This document shows, piece by piece, positions 37,360 to 47,771 of a stretch of DNA of 64,000 nucleotides. The DNA is from Bradyrhizobium sp. ISRA430 (GTDB taxonomy: Bacteria > Pseudomonadota > Alphaproteobacteria > Rhizobiales > Xanthobacteraceae). The notes beneath the pieces were generated by a model. It worked only from the letters and a program-made list of their open reading frames with translations, was not told the DNA's origin and did no database searches. Every line of letters starts with the position of its first letter. Position 1 is the first letter of the stretch. The translations under genes were made by a program, and so were the position numbers. The DNA lies in contig NZ_CP094516.1 of assembly GCF_029909975.1 (NCBI RefSeq), positions 7,604,501 to 7,668,500 on the forward strand. The letters are read 5' to 3'.

Positions 37360-39325
37360 GTGAGCGTTGCTGGAAAAGGCGGGCGATCAGCCTGTCAGGT
37401 GAGCCACGGGAAGACGAACGCAAGTAAACCGCCGATGATGCATCGAAAGTACAGTTCAGCTGTTGTCGAAACCAGGGGCGATACCACCTCCTGGGATCAA
37501 GCGCGGCGAGAGCCTGTCTATTGGCCGGGCGACAACCGGTGTAGAGGCGGCGTGATCCCGATGGCAGGCTCTTGCGCGGAACATGGGAACCTGCGTCGCG
37601 ATGCCAAGGGAGACCCCAAAGGCGGCGGACCCGCCGAGGGCAGAGTACCAATGCGCGACGCAGGGGCGGACGGGTTCGTAATGTGCGCTGGGCAGCGCGT
37701 GAATCAGGAGGGTTGAAGTCCCTTCGGTGCTCGAATGAGGAGCACCGTATCCGAAGACGGGGGTAATGCCTCGTTGGCCAGACGCGAGAGCGTTTGGAGG
37801 ACAGGGTGTCCGGGGCGATCCGGAATCCGAAGGGTTTGAGGAGAAGTATCGGGCTGTAATCGAGGGGCAACCCACAGATGAACAGGTCGGCCAAAGATGG
37901 GGCAAGGTCGAGCCCGCATTATGGGGGCGAAGGCGTTACTCATTCACCCATCATACCAAGGTGTTTGCTGACGGCACGATACGGAAGATTCATGCGTGAC
38001 CCCAGGAGACCTGCCTGTGTCCCGGCAGTAACCGGGAAAGTGACCCTATAAGCGCAAGCGAAGTGGGAAGCGATGCACAGGCAGGAGTCGGAGAACGGAG
38101 TAGTACCTGAAGCGCGAGACGAATAACTCGCGTGACCAGCAATGGCGGATCGAGAGTGATCCGGGGAAGGACGTTCGTGAACGGGTCGAGAGAAGATGCG
38201 TCGAGATAGATGAGAAAGAAGCGTGGAGATGGACAGTTCCTTTTGTGAAAAACCCGAACGTCACGCTTCGAGGAGACTATCAGATCATCTTGTTCTCGAA
38301 GATCAGAAGCAGAAGGTCCACTCTCTGGTGGACAAGGTGTATTCACGCAAGAACTTGAAGCTTGCGTGGGAGCGCGTTCGCGCCAATCATGGGGCAAGCG
38401 GCGCAGACAGGGTGACCATTGAGGAGTTCGAGGCCAGGCTGGATGAAAATCTGGAACGGCTTCATCAAGAGCTTCGCGAGGGCACCTATCAGCCGCGAGC
38501 AGTGCGACGATTAGAGATTCCGAAAAGAGGAGCTCCGGGCAAGACAAGGCCGCTCGGCATACCTTCGGTCTACGACAGGGTATGTCAGCAGGCTCTGGTC
38601 AACCGTCTGGTGCCCATCTTTGAGCGCGTCTTTGATCCGAGCAGTTTTGGATATCGCAAAGGTCGCAAGACCGCGGATGCCCTGACCAAGATTTGGCGTG
38701 AAGTGGAGAGCGGAAACGAGTGGATCGTGGACGCGGATCTGAAAGACTTTTTCGGGTCTGTGGATCACGAAAAGCTCCTGACCCTGGTCGGAAAGCAGAT
38801 CGCTGATAGCAGAGTGCTGAAGTTGATTCAGCAGATGCTGAAAGCAGGTTATGAAGAGCGGGGACAGAAATACGCGACTCCAACGGGAACCCCGCAAGGC
38901 GGAGTCGTCTCGCCGTTGATGAGTAACATCTTGCTGACTCCCTTCGACAAGGAGATGAGGCGGCAAGGGTACCAACTCACGCGGTGGGCGGATGACTGGG
39001 TGGTGACCTGCCGGACACGAGCTGAGGCGAAGTACGCCTTGGCGCGAGCAGCGAAGATTCTCAAACAGCTTGGCGTTGAGCTCAATCAGGCGAAAACCCG
39101 GATTGTGCATGTGGCGCACGGCTTTGAGTTTCTGGGATTCAAAATCCAACGAGGGAAAGGCAACTTCCGCCTGAATCGCGATCGGATTAAGTCCAAGCTG
39201 AACCGTCATGGTCTCTATGCCATTCCCGCACAGAAGTCAGTTGACCGATTCAAGGATCAGATCAGGGCCTTGACGCAAAGGAAAATACCTCTGCGTATGA
39301 GAGAACTGATCGAAACGATCATCTG
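37360..39325 (+). mobile_element. group II intron fragment, 3'-truncated
   Basis: A long structured, non-coding leader (about 37360-38220) precedes a reverse transcriptase/maturase gene, the layout of bacterial group II introns. The 5' end may be at GTGAG (37360); this is uncertain. Domains V and VI, which follow the maturase gene, are absent because an IS5-type fragment replaces the gene from about 39325. The intron cannot splice or move by itself. Confidence 0.75.
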
Positions 39326-39395
39326 CCAACCGACGTGCGCGGTTTCGAGCGGCAAGACGATCGCCGCATTATCAGCGGCATCATACACGTGCTGA
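38229..39395 (+). pseudogene. ltrA: group II intron reverse transcriptase/maturase, C-terminally truncated
   Basis: RT domains are all present. RRLEIPKRGAPGKTRPLGIPSVYDRVCQQAL is RT1-2, and WIVDADLKDFFGSVDH is RT3. TGTPQGGVVSPLMSNI is RT4. RWADDWVVTCRT, near residue 250, is RT5 with YADD changed to WADD. FEFLGFKIQRGKG is RT7. The thumb/maturase X domain begins at RDRIKSKLNR but stops at RMRELIETI, where GII maturase proteins would continue INPVIRGWGNYY. The remaining 23 codons are read-through into an IS5-type fragment. Loss of the X and HNH parts makes it inactive as a maturase. Confidence 0.85.
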
Positions 39396-39936
39396 AAAGC
39401 GGCTGCCGTTGGTCCGATTGTCCCGAAGCCTACGGACCTCCTACGACGATCTATAATCGCTTCGCCCGGTGGGCGCGGCGCGGCATATGGGAAAACTGTT
39501 CCGGGAGCTTGCCGGCAACGGTCGATCGACGGACACCCAGATGATCGACTCCACGCACGTCAAAGCGCATCGCTCGGCAGCGGGCGGAAAACGGGGGCAG
39601 AAGCAGGCTGTTGGTCGCTCGCGCGGAGGGCGCAACACGAAGATACACGCACTCGCAGATGCTAAGGGGCGCCTGATCGCCATTCTGTTGACTGGAGGCG
39701 AAGCGCACGACTGTCCGATCGCAGAACGCCTGATCCGCAGGGTCAAGCGGCCGAAACGGATGCTCGGTGACAAAGCCTATGATAGCGCCGAATTGCGTGA
39801 ACAACTCGATGAGCGCGGAACCAAGCCGGTTATTCCAAACCGCAGCAATCGCAATCAACCGTACGGCTTCTCAAAGCGTTCTAGCCTGCTCCGGGCTCCT
39901 CTGTGTTTGGCCGAGGCAAATATTTGGGCAATGTAG
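39326..39936 (+). pseudogene. IS5-family (IS427-group) transposase, 5'-truncated and frameshifted
   Basis: The first frame reads LPTDVRGFERQDDRRIISGIIHVLKSGCRWSDCPEAYGPPTTIYNRFARWARRGIWE. The second starts GKLFRELAGNGRSTDTQMIDSTHVKAHRSAAGGKRG and runs to MLGDKAYDSAELREQLDERGTKPVIPNRSNR. The shift is at GGGAAAAC (near 39487), where members of this group use or suffer frameshifting. Only about 20 N-terminal residues are missing, joined directly to the truncated group II maturase at about 39325. Confidence 0.82.
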
Positions 39937-40092
39937 CCACGCTCAAAAAATTCCGCCGCACAGACTGAGGCGTCGTTGTCAACAACGGAAATCACAGGCG
40001 CGGACAAGACGAGCCCTCCTGAAGGAGGAATAGCGGCTGCAAGCATTAGCGGCCTTCGGCGAAAGATGGGCTCGACTGATGAAATTGTAAAA

Positions 40093-40776
40093 TCATACTT
40101 GGGTTTGTTCAGGACGATTGGCGCGAATTCCCAACGTCTCAGTCATTCTGATCAAGTCGGCCAGCGACCGTGCACGCATCTTCTTCATTACGTGTCCCCG
40201 GTAGATCTTGACCGTAATCTCGGCGAGCCCAAGCTCGGCGGCGACCTGCTTATTCATCAGGCCGGCAGCGACCAGTTTCATCACCCCCTGCTCGCGCGGG
40301 CTTAAGCTCTCAAATCGAGACTGTAGGTTCGCGACGATCTGCTGAGCCTCCCGTCTTTTGCGATCGCGTTCGGTCGCCGCAACCACGGCATCAAGCAGTT
40401 CCTGATCGCGAAACGGTTTGCTGAGAAAATCGACCGCTCCTTCCTTCATGGCCCTGACAGTCATTGGAATGTCGCCATGGCCGGTAATGAAAATGATCGG
40501 AATATGTATGTTCAACCTCGCGAGCTCGGTCTGGTAGTCAAGACCGCTCAAGCCTGGCAGCCGGACATCAAGAACCAGACAGCTAATAACGTCCGGGATT
40601 GGGCTCTGCAGCATTTCGCGCGCCGATCCGAATGCAATGACGCTTAACCCTACCGATTGAAAAAGATTCGTAAGCGAGCGACGCATGGAGATGTCATCCT
40701 CGACGACGAAGACAACCGCCCTTGTCGAGGACTCGGCATTGCTGGCTTCACCTGGCGAGTCAAATCGTCCTGTCAC
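40093..40776 (-). CDS. nodW: nodW, response regulator of the flavonoid-sensing NodVW system
   Basis: 227 aa, the length known for NodW. The N-terminal receiver has VVEDD, the phospho-acceptor aspartate in [13 protein letters not shown] (near residue 70), and the lysine in LSKPFRD. The C-terminal LuxR/FixJ-type helix-turn-helix is [43 protein letters not shown]. It is transcribed after nodV with a 4-bp overlap. In Bradyrhizobium NodVW activates nod genes in response to isoflavones. FixJ/TodT-like regulators are alternatives, but the pairing with a large PAS kinase of the right size favours NodW. Confidence 0.8.
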   Translation of the reverse strand: MTGRFDSPGEASNAESSTRAVVFVVEDDISMRRSLTNLFQSVGLSVIAFGSAREMLQSPIPDVISCLVLDVRLPGLSGLDYQTELARLNIHIPIIFITGHGDIPMTVRAMKEGAVDFLSKPFRDQELLDAVVAATERDRKRREAQQIVANLQSRFESLSPREQGVMKLVAAGLMNKQVAAELGLAEITVKIYRGHVMKKMRARSLADLIRMTETLGIRANRPEQTQV

Positions 40777-43448
40777 GAGACGGCCTCCTTATGCGGCGGT
40801 AGGGCAACCTGGAAGGTCGCGCCCGGTCCAGTTTTGTGGACCATTGACAGCCGTCCTCCGTGAGCTTCCACAATCGACCGGCAGATTGAAAGACCCATTC
40901 CAAGGCCACTCGACTTGGTGGTGAAGAAAGGATCCAAGACGCGGTCCGCGTCGTTCTCGGCGATGCCGACGCCGCAATCGGTCACGGCAAGTTGGATGTG
41001 CCCCACATCGTCCTTTGATGATTGAATCAGCAGTTCGCACGTCCGGTCGGTAACTGCCTCCATGGCTTCGATTCCGTTCATCACGAGATTGATGATCACC
41101 TGTTGTAGCTGAATCCGATCGCCGAGGATCCTAGGCAGCCCTGCCGTCAACTCGGTTCGTAATGTCACTCGGTGGCTCACCAGCTCTCGTGTTACCAGCG
41201 CAATGACGTCCTTAACGACCTCATTGATATCGAGCGGCACCATCTCAATCTCGCCTTTCTTCGCGAGCGCGCGAATACGACGGATCACCTCGCTTGCCCG
41301 GATTGCGTCTTCGATGATCCACTCCACCGAAGAGCGCGCGGCGGAAAGATTAGGCGCTTCCCGGCCCATCCAACCGAGGCACGCATCGGCGTTGCTGATA
41401 ATAGCGGCGAGTGGCTGGTTTATTTCGTGGGCGATGGAAGTTGTCAGCTCTCCTAAGGTCGTTACACGCGTTACATGCGCAAGCTCCGACTGTGCCTTTC
41501 GTAGCTCTTGTTCGGCTTGATCGGCGCGAATGGTAGCGGTGATGTCAGTGCTGACGCCACGGTAGCCGAGAAAATTGCCCTTTCCATCGAAAAAAGGCTT
41601 GCCACTCGTGCGGACGTAGATCTGAGATCCTGTCCGATTCACGGTGCGGTAGACGAGATCCCGAAATGGAAGATGGGCCTCCAACGTCGCCCGATGCTGC
41701 CGCCACTTCTCGGGTTCCTCTTCGAGGTCGCACGCAATGTCCCAGCGAAGCAGGCCGATCAATCCTGTCGCCAAAATTCCCGCAGCGCTGGTGTGCTCGG
41801 ATAAGCGAGTGACCTGATGATCCGGCCCGGTCTCCCAGAGCCAGTCGGAAGCTGTTTCGGCGTAGTCGCGAAAGCGCTGTTCGCTTTCGCGCAGCGCGGC
41901 AAGTGTGTTTTCCAGGCGTTCCCTAGCTGCGTGTTGCTCGGTGACATCCATATGTGTTCCGATCAGCTCGCTGACGTTACCATCGCTGCCGACCACCACA
42001 TGTGCAACGGAGTGTATGCGTCTTATCCCGCCATCCGGTAGAAGGATACGAAAATCATATTCGAACCGCCCCTCCTTGTGTTCAATCGCTTGGCGCTGCA
42101 CCTCCTGTAGCCGCGGCAAGTCGTCCGGATGGATGCGCGATCGAATGGTCTCGATCGATACCGGCTCTCGTGGGCTAAAGCCAAACAGACGATCGACCTC
42201 GGCGGAGCGATACACGAAATCTAGACCGTAGACGTCCCAGGACCAGCTGCCCGTGTGACTGAGATGCTGGGCTTCGGCCAGATAGGCCTCGCTGCGGCGC
42301 AGCTGCTGTTCTGCTCGCCTCGCCGCCGTAATATCCGTAGCTGCCCCAACAAACTCGATATCACCAGAGGCTGTTCTCGTCGCTCGTGCCTGCGCATGGA
42401 TGTGCTTTACCGAGCCGTCCGGTAGCAGAAGCCGGTATTCGTGCTCGAAATCGCTCGGGTCTCGCATTGCGCGATCGATAATTTCTTTAACCGAAGCCCT
42501 ATCATCTGGATGAGTGCGCTCAACGACGAGCTGCGGCCCCGGCTGCACTCTGTCAGGATCTAATTGGAAAATGCGAAATGTTTCCTTTGACCAGAAGGCC
42601 TCGCCCGTAGTGGGGTTCCAGCTGAAGCTGCCTGTGTGACTCAACTCCTGCGCCTGGGCCAAATGTGCTTCGCTCCGCTGCAGGGCGAGTTCGGTCCGCC
42701 TTCGCTGCGTGATATCTTCGCAGGCGATAAGGACAATGGGCTGCTCATCGCCCCAGAGCATGGCTTTGGCGTTTTCACGTACCCACAACACCGATCCGCC
42801 CTTCCTGACTTTCTGGACGTCCCACGTGCGCGTCTGTCCGACATCCTCAAGGCACGTCCGAACGCATTCGCGAACGAACGCGCGATCCTCCTCCAGAAAT
42901 ACGTCCAGCACGGATCGACCGACCAGTTCAGCAGGAGCATAGCCGAGTTGTGTCGCGCCGAGCGTATTGACGTTGAGGACAGTGCCGGCTTCATCGACCA
43001 TGAAGTACATGGCCGGATTGTGCTCGAAGATGGCGCGCCACCGCTTTTCGCGATCCTCCAAATCGGCCGCACTCCGCTGAAGCTCGGCCGCAACGACACG
43101 CGCAGCCTCTCTTTCCTGGCGGAGCTTTCCGACCAGGTGCGCTCCCACAATCGAGGCAATAAAGAATGCAACAACCACCGGCAGATCTTGGGGGGCATCG
43201 AGTCGCAGGCTGAACGCCGGCGGCGCAAAGTAGTAAGCGAGAGCAGCGATGGTTACGATGCAAAGCGCCGACGACGCGATGAAGCTGCCCATCAGCGAAA
43301 ACAGCAAGATCACTAACAAATACGCGAACGCCGTCGCGGCGAAATGCGCGTGAAGGTACAAGCAGGCCAGTGTTGCCACGGTCAGGGTTATGCTGCCGAA
43401 GGTAAACTGAAGGGCCGAACGTTCTAAACTGCTGATCGGGCTACGCAT
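40773..43448 (-). CDS. nodV: nodV, PAS-domain sensor histidine kinase
   Basis: 891 aa, close to the 889 residues known for NodV. N-terminal hydrophobic spans (residues 15-110) are followed by several PAS/PAC domains: [16 protein letters not shown], then [20 protein letters not shown], then [20 protein letters not shown], then [20 protein letters not shown]. HisKA has the phospho-histidine in [13 protein letters not shown] (near 670). HATPase_c has [32 protein letters not shown] and [14 protein letters not shown]. It overlaps nodW. Its probable role is host flavonoid perception, alongside NodD. Confidence 0.82.
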   Translation of the reverse strand: MRSPISSLERSALQFTFGSITLTVATLACLYLHAHFAATAFAYLLVILLFSLMGSFIASSALCIVTIAALAYYFAPPAFSLRLDAPQDLPVVVAFFIASIVGAHLVGKLRQEREAARVVAAELQRSAADLEDREKRWRAIFEHNPAMYFMVDEAGTVLNVNTLGATQLGYAPAELVGRSVLDVFLEEDRAFVRECVRTCLEDVGQTRTWDVQKVRKGGSVLWVRENAKAMLWGDEQPIVLIACEDITQRRRTELALQRSEAHLAQAQELSHTGSFSWNPTTGEAFWSKETFRIFQLDPDRVQPGPQLVVERTHPDDRASVKEIIDRAMRDPSDFEHEYRLLLPDGSVKHIHAQARATRTASGDIEFVGAATDITAARRAEQQLRRSEAYLAEAQHLSHTGSWSWDVYGLDFVYRSAEVDRLFGFSPREPVSIETIRSRIHPDDLPRLQEVQRQAIEHKEGRFEYDFRILLPDGGIRRIHSVAHVVVGSDGNVSELIGTHMDVTEQHAARERLENTLAALRESEQRFRDYAETASDWLWETGPDHQVTRLSEHTSAAGILATGLIGLLRWDIACDLEEEPEKWRQHRATLEAHLPFRDLVYRTVNRTGSQIYVRTSGKPFFDGKGNFLGYRGVSTDITATIRADQAEQELRKAQSELAHVTRVTTLGELTTSIAHEINQPLAAIISNADACLGWMGREAPNLSAARSSVEWIIEDAIRASEVIRRIRALAKKGEIEMVPLDINEVVKDVIALVTRELVSHRVTLRTELTAGLPRILGDRIQLQQVIINLVMNGIEAMEAVTDRTCELLIQSSKDDVGHIQLAVTDCGVGIAENDADRVLDPFFTTKSSGLGMGLSICRSIVEAHGGRLSMVHKTGPGATFQVALPPHKEAVS

Positions 43449-43567
43449 TCTGATACCATCCGGCTGTTCTCCGGCGGGAGAGCTATAACATTTTAGGGCG
43501 CGTACTCATAAAGCCACGACAATACCGGGCCTCAGGTCAGTTGTCCGCGCAGTTCTGGTTGAGGTGA

Positions 43568-44014
43568 TCAAGCGGGTTTGTGGCGCAACCATCCCTTCAT
43601 TTTGAGACCGTCCCGCATGTTGAGAGCCAGAAGTGTAATGTTTGTTGCGCCCGCGACGAGCTCGATCACCTGCACAGCATAGAACGTGGCATCGAATTCT
43701 GCCGCCTGAGCCTTGGACGCAAGGAAGAGCGCAGACGGAATAAGAATCAGGATGCCGTTTCCTGCAATGAATGGCATGCGCTTGAATTTGGCCCCGATCA
43801 GTCCGGCCCGGCGCGCCTTTGCCAAGATGACACCTGTACCACCGGTCGCAGCGAGCGCCGGAATCAGCAACAAGAAACCCCACGGTATGGTGCTCTTAAC
43901 CGCTGCAACTGTGGCATGGGACGCGAACAGCTCGCTGAGTACCGTCGACAGCCAAAATGTGCCGATCGTTCCGATAGCCAAGGCGCCAGCGACAGGATGG
44001 ATCAACTTGATCAT
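43568..44014 (-). CDS. small membrane protein with four spans
   Basis: 148 aa, with spans near residues 5-30, 45-65, 80-100 and 110-135. The start MIKLIHPVAGALAIGTIGTFWLSTVLSELF resembles small integral membrane proteins found with MarR-regulated monooxygenases. A good ribosome site (AGGAAGGGAAG) precedes the ATG. It follows the monooxygenase gene by 30 bp in the same direction, so it is probably co-transcribed and controlled by the divergent MarR gene. Function unknown. Confidence 0.7.
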   Translation of the reverse strand: MIKLIHPVAGALAIGTIGTFWLSTVLSELFASHATVAAVKSTIPWGFLLLIPALAATGGTGVILAKARRAGLIGAKFKRMPFIAGNGILILIPSALFLASKAQAAEFDATFYAVQVIELVAGATNITLLALNMRDGLKMKGWLRHKPA

Positions 44015-44044
44015 GAGTATCTTCCCTTCCTAAAAGGAGCAGGG

Positions 44045-44413
44045 CTAGGCAACGCAGATGCCGGGCACGGCAACTTTCTGGAACAGATGAGGGGAGGCTA
44101 TCGCGGAGGCCGGATAGCTGGCGATTTTTGCTAGAAAGTCAGGATGGGTGAAGGCCGCGCGGAAGTGTGCGGTGGATTCCCAGACGGCGTAGTTCAGATA
44201 GGTCGAGCTGTCGCCGAGAGCTCTGTGCAGCTGAGTGGAAATGAAGCCCGGCTGTCGCTTCATGAACGCTGCGTCGTCCTGCCAGGTCTTGAGAAAAGCC
44301 GCCTCATCGGCTTTGTCGAGTGTGAATGGGTTCACCAGGACGACCGAATTTGCCTCAATAGCGATCTGGCGGTCGATCGGGAAAGAAGGGTCGAGTGGGC
44401 GTCGCAGCGACAT
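44045..44413 (-). CDS. antibiotic biosynthesis monooxygenase-like (ABM) protein
   Basis: 122 aa with the ABM alpha/beta barrel pattern: SVVLVNPFTLDKADEAAFLKTWQDDAAFMKRQPGFISTQLHRAL, then YAVWESTAHFRAAF. ABM proteins are small cofactor-free oxygenases or stress proteins acting on quinone-like compounds. GGAGG five bases upstream picks ATG 44413 over the in-frame ATG 44425. It is divergent from a MarR gene with palindromic sites between them, suggesting induction by an aromatic or quinone ligand (inference). Confidence 0.8.
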   Translation of the reverse strand: MSLRRPLDPSFPIDRQIAIEANSVVLVNPFTLDKADEAAFLKTWQDDAAFMKRQPGFISTQLHRALGDSSTYLNYAVWESTAHFRAAFTHPDFLAKIASYPASAIASPHLFQKVAVPGICVA

Positions 44414-44436
44414 GAGTGCCTCCATTGCTATTTGAT

Positions 44437-44490
44437 ATGTGATGTCTAATTGGTATTATGATCACATAACACTTTGACATCATGATGTCA
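44437..44490. promoter_or_regulatory. operator candidates between the ABM gene and marR
   Basis: A perfect 16-bp palindrome TGACATCATGATGTCA lies at 44475-44490. A second inverted repeat, ATGTGAT / ATCACAT (44437-44443 and 44461-44467), lies beside it. TTGACA at 44474 could be a -35 element covered by the palindrome. MarR proteins usually bind such 16-20 bp palindromes in divergent promoters. Confidence 0.65.
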
Positions 44491-44510
44491 ATAGAAAACA
44501 ATGGTGACAA

Positions 44511-44984
44511 ATGAAAAGAGCCAAGCGAACCCCGGAGGGTGACGCCCTGACCGACCTTGTTCTCGATCTATTCAGGCTCGACAGCCTATTTCTGACGGCC
44601 GGCGACCGTCTGGTCGCCCCGCTTGGCCTAACAAGCGCACGCTGGCAGGTGCTTGGCGCCATTGTGTCCGCCGAACGTCCCCAACCGGTCGCTTGGCTCG
44701 CACGTGACCTCGGCGGCAATCGTCAAAACGTGCAGCGGATTATCAATGATCTGCACAGAGAGGGCCTCGTATCTTTTGAGGTCAACCCGCATCACCGACG
44801 GGCGCAGCTCGTCGTACTCACTAAGAATGGACAGCGCGCCTTCGAAGCCGCAATGGAGTTGCAGGCTCCCTGGATCAACGATCTTTCAGAAGGGCTGTCG
44901 GTCAAGGATATACGGATTGTCCATCGCGTGATCACGGCCTTGCGAGATAAGCTTGAGGGCAGCCGTGAGGACAAGTCGGCCTGA
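44511..44984 (+). CDS. MarR-family transcriptional regulator
   Basis: 157 aa winged-helix repressor. The dimerisation helix is LTDLVLDLFRLDSLFLTAGDRL. The DNA-binding part is PVAWLARDLGGNRQNVQRIINDLHREGLVSFEVNPHHRRAQLVVLTKNGQ, with recognition helix and wing (HHRRAQL). The C-terminal helices complete the dimer. It is divergent from the ABM/membrane protein pair, and the palindromic operator lies just upstream, so autoregulation and repression of the pair are likely. The inducer is unknown. Confidence 0.88.
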   Translation: MKRAKRTPEGDALTDLVLDLFRLDSLFLTAGDRLVAPLGLTSARWQVLGAIVSAERPQPVAWLARDLGGNRQNVQRIINDLHREGLVSFEVNPHHRRAQLVVLTKNGQRAFEAAMELQAPWINDLSEGLSVKDIRIVHRVITALRDKLEGSREDKSA

Positions 44985-45049
44985 CATGGCAAAAGCATTG
45001 TGATTGGCCCGGCGCCCGTGATTCAAGCTCCCAAACTGGGCTTCGAATC

Positions 45050-45180
45050 ATGCGCCATGAACTAACGGACTACGAATGGGCAGCTATCGGGTCTATGCTA
45101 CCAAACAAGCCGCGTGGAGCCCCTCGGGTAAAACGACCGACGCGTCCTCAATAGTATCTTCTGGATGCTGCGATCTGGTG
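45050..45180 (+). pseudogene. IS5-family transposase N-terminal remnant
   Basis: ATG 45050 opens MRHELTDYEWAAIGSMLPNKPRGAPRV, the usual start of IS427-group IS5 transposases. A stop and shift follow after KRPTRPQ. Only the first about 40 codons survive. Confidence 0.72.
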
Positions 45181-45389
45181 TATGGTGGATTTAATGAGTC
45201 TCAACCTTAGTACGCGGTTCGCGCGCCGATTGCCCTCAAGCCGCACGACCTCATCGCGCAGAACCGTCCTCGGGATATCGTGCGGACTTCGAGTGTACAA
45301 AGCATCTAACACTGATCTTGTTAAATCATGATTATCGAGAATTAGTGGGAGGTGTTTTTGCGACCGACCAAAGTTTGGCAGTTCATCTA

Positions 45390-46407
45390 GGAACTGCCGA
45401 GTGCATCCTCCAGAATAGCCTTAAGACGCGCGGCTCTCTTTACCAGCTCGCGATCCAGGTCCGCTTTGATGGCTACGGCATAATCGTTGCTGATCTCTAC
45501 GGCATGGCCCGAATCGTTGTGGTCCAGCGTCCCTGCGGGCAGGAGCTGATAGGCTTTCATACCCAGGACGTGCGTATCGTTCGCCCAAGCGGCAACTCGT
45601 GCTTCATCATAGGGCGGGGCTTCGACTGTCGGCAGCGGATCGGCATCCAGCGGATCAGCATAACTCCGCCTGGAGATCGACCAAAGAGTCTTCCGACATG
45701 CTGTGGAATGTCGGCGCGCGCGTATATGACGTGCCGTCGGACCGCTTCGCGTGCAAGATGACATGAAGTTTGTTACCGCCTTGATCGCCGTTTTGTTCGC
45801 TTGCGTGCAACGGCTGCTCCAGGTCCCAGATGGACAACGAGCTTCAGCGCGCGGAACCTGTTTTCCTTAGAGCGCGAATTGTTTTTGAGGATCGCAATCG
45901 CCGCCGGAAGACCTTGGACGATGCAGGTGCCCTGGTTGCTTCCATCCTGGCGATCGAGGGAAGCGTCGTACGTCGGTGGTTCGATGTCAATATCGATGAA
46001 ATGCCAGCGATGGGTGTCCTTCCGGTACGAATTTATAGTCATCCGCCCAGTTTGAGATGGCGGCCAGCGAAGTGTCGCCGATCGGCTCCTTGAGCTTGGC
46101 CTGCGCTGCCGGACTTAAGTGCCGCTACGCCAGTTCCGCAATGACCGAATGACGTAGCTGTCCCCACGCCAGGGCGGAAGATGTGCTGCCTACAAAGCAG
46201 CGGTGCAGATCGCGAGTATGAGTCTGAGTGGCTGCCCAATATTGATGAAGTGCGTCAAGTCATTTGCGGACTGAGGCAGGTGCTTGGGTTACGGCACGTC
46301 GACCGGGGGCATGGACGCCGTCGGGCGTGGCACAAAGCCATTCTGGTGCTGGTCACGTGCCGCAAATATGATCGTAAAAGTCGCGAGGAGGATCAGGAGT
46401 ACGCGCA
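45390..46407 (-). pseudogene. S1/P1 nuclease remnant
   Basis: On the minus strand an ATG at 46407 opens a signal peptide-like MRVLLILLATFTIIFAA. WGQLRHSVIAELA, HRWHFIDIDIEP, ENRFRALKLVVHL and DLEQPLHASEQNGDQGGNKLHV (a zinc-ligand motif of S1/P1 nucleases) follow in changing frames. The C-terminal part to ALGSS ends near 45390. In-frame stops and frameshifts break the gene. The intact enzyme would be a secreted zinc-dependent nuclease. Confidence 0.75.
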
Positions 46408-46586
46408 TGCAACAAGGATTACTCGAAACGATATATCGCAATTATGAAACGGCTCACATCTCGGCCTTGGAGCAGGGACGGCTCTTACGGGGCATCCCAC
46501 GCACACAGCGTATTGGCCAGCAAAAAGCTCACAAACCTTGATACTCGTTCGTTTTCGCCAGTAGCCGCCGAACAGCGGGATGTTTG

Positions 46587-46822
46587 CGCTCAAAAAATGC
46601 ATTTTCCCTTGAGGGCGGCAGGAATAGTGCAGCGAATTCGAGTGGTAATTTAGTGCTTGGCTATTCACCGCGGAAGGCAGCCGCCCCCTCGTGCTGCTTC
46701 CGGGCGCACCATGAAGGACGGTTCATGCGCATCATGACGTTGTGTCCGGTAGCCTGTTGGCGCTGACCGCCGCCGGCCTCGCGCTGCGTTGCTCTAGTCT
46801 GCTTACATTTGCCTTCATTTAA
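46587..46822 (+). repeat. duplicated 236-bp unit, copy 1 (peptide frame shifted)
   Basis: This segment matches 47772-48007 along its whole length, with the same spacing and many shared blocks (AAAAAATGC, GGCAGGAATAGTGCA, TTGGC). The small membrane-peptide frame reads HHDVVSGSLLALTAAGLAL and FAFI, but a one-base change after ATG 46725 takes the start out of frame. Confidence 0.8.
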
Positions 46823-47316
46823 ATCCCGCGCTCGACGTTCGGCACGCGAGGCTTTCTACGAGACGAGCTCGCGCAAAACCGTACGCCGCTGGCCATGGCG
46901 CGTGGTATGGTTTTCCACATGTGGAGGCCCGGCGATTGCAGATTGATCCGCTCAGGTTTCCGTAGGGATCCGCTTCCTCGAATGACTCCATTTTCGGATG
47001 TAGTGCCCCTGTTTCTGAACGACCGACCTGATCTCCTGGCCGGGCTTCGTGCAGTTGCCCACTAACAACGTAAGGCCCCCTCCATCGAACGATATGGTTA
47101 GTCTTATGATTGCGCTCGCATCACGCGTTTTTTGCGTGGGTTGCGCAGCATTTTTGCGCCAGGTCAACTTCGGCGCGACAACTATCGACCCTCGAACAAT
47201 CAGGCACAGGAGCGCTGGAAGCGTCACCTAGCAAATCCCCGACGCGCACAGCCTTCGGGGGAGGTGTCGCGTGCCATGGAAAACTGCCCCCTGTCGCCCT
47301 GATTGCCGCGCAGCAC
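46823..47316. other. stretch with competing short frames, unresolved
   Basis: Plus-strand 47094-47231 (MVSLMIALASRVFCVGC) and minus-strand 46952-47227 overlap, and neither has convincing support. A hydrophobic start in the plus frame could suggest a tiny secreted protein. No family recognised. Confidence 0.3.
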
Positions 47317-47544
47317 ATGAAGACCGCGGATAAGCTGGGCGTGGACGGCGTCCGCATCTGGGACGCATCACGAGCCGCCCTGATGGCCATCATGGATCAG
47401 GAATACGATCGAAGGGATATCATCCCCGAAGTCACGCAGATCGTGCGGAGCAGCTTAGAGACCAATATCGACGACGCGAAGACTGGCAAGATCTGCAAGT
47501 ACACCGGCAAGTTCGAAACGATGGGCTGGCTGAAGAAGAAGTAG
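47317..47544 (+). CDS. small hypothetical protein
   Basis: 75 residues from ATG 47317: MKTADKLGVDGVRIWDASRAALMAIMDQEYDRRDIIPEVTQIVRSSLETNI, ending in a basic tail. It looks like a compact helical protein; the earlier in-frame extension to 47110 is not believable. It is convergent with the next small gene, whose stop is 2 bp away. No family recognised. Protein-like composition supports it modestly. Confidence 0.5.
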   Translation: MKTADKLGVDGVRIWDASRAALMAIMDQEYDRRDIIPEVTQIVRSSLETNIDDAKTGKICKYTGKFETMGWLKKK

Positions 47545-47545
47545 C

Positions 47546-47728
47546 CTATCGGCTAAGCGGCAGCGCCAGCTGCACGCCGATCTTGCGTCCGAGCTGGCCC
47601 TCGATGAAGTCCTTTAGTGCCTCGGACACCTCGCGCCCTTCGGTGCCGATCCGCCACTCGAGTTCGCGGGCGACGTCTTCGGAGGCGTCTCTCGACCAAC
47701 CCTCGGCCGGATTGAATCCCACTACCAT
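47546..47728 (-). CDS. small hypothetical protein
   Basis: 60 residues: MVVGFNPAEGWSRDASEDVARELEWRIGTEGREVSEALKDFIEGQLGRKIGVQLALPLSR. Amphipathic helices and a clear start support a real gene. It resembles short conserved proteins of rhizobial islands, but I cannot name a family. It ends next to the convergent gene at 47317-47544. Confidence 0.55.
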   Translation of the reverse strand: MVVGFNPAEGWSRDASEDVARELEWRIGTEGREVSEALKDFIEGQLGRKIGVQLALPLSR

Positions 47729-47771
47729 TCAAACCTTCTTCGCCGCAAGACGGCGCATCACCCCATCGTCA

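Noticed and set aside
37330..37372. tRNA-like stretch (GCTTTAGCTCAATGGCAGAG)
   Set aside because: The D-arm resemblance is good, but no anticodon stem, T-arm (GGTTCRANYC) or matching acceptor 3' strand follows. It lies next to group II intron RNA.
37340..38000. Large frames on both strands (for example minus 37456-37905 and plus 37766-37999)
   Set aside because: They lie in the structured RNA part of the group II intron, lack ribosome sites, and are best explained as non-coding.
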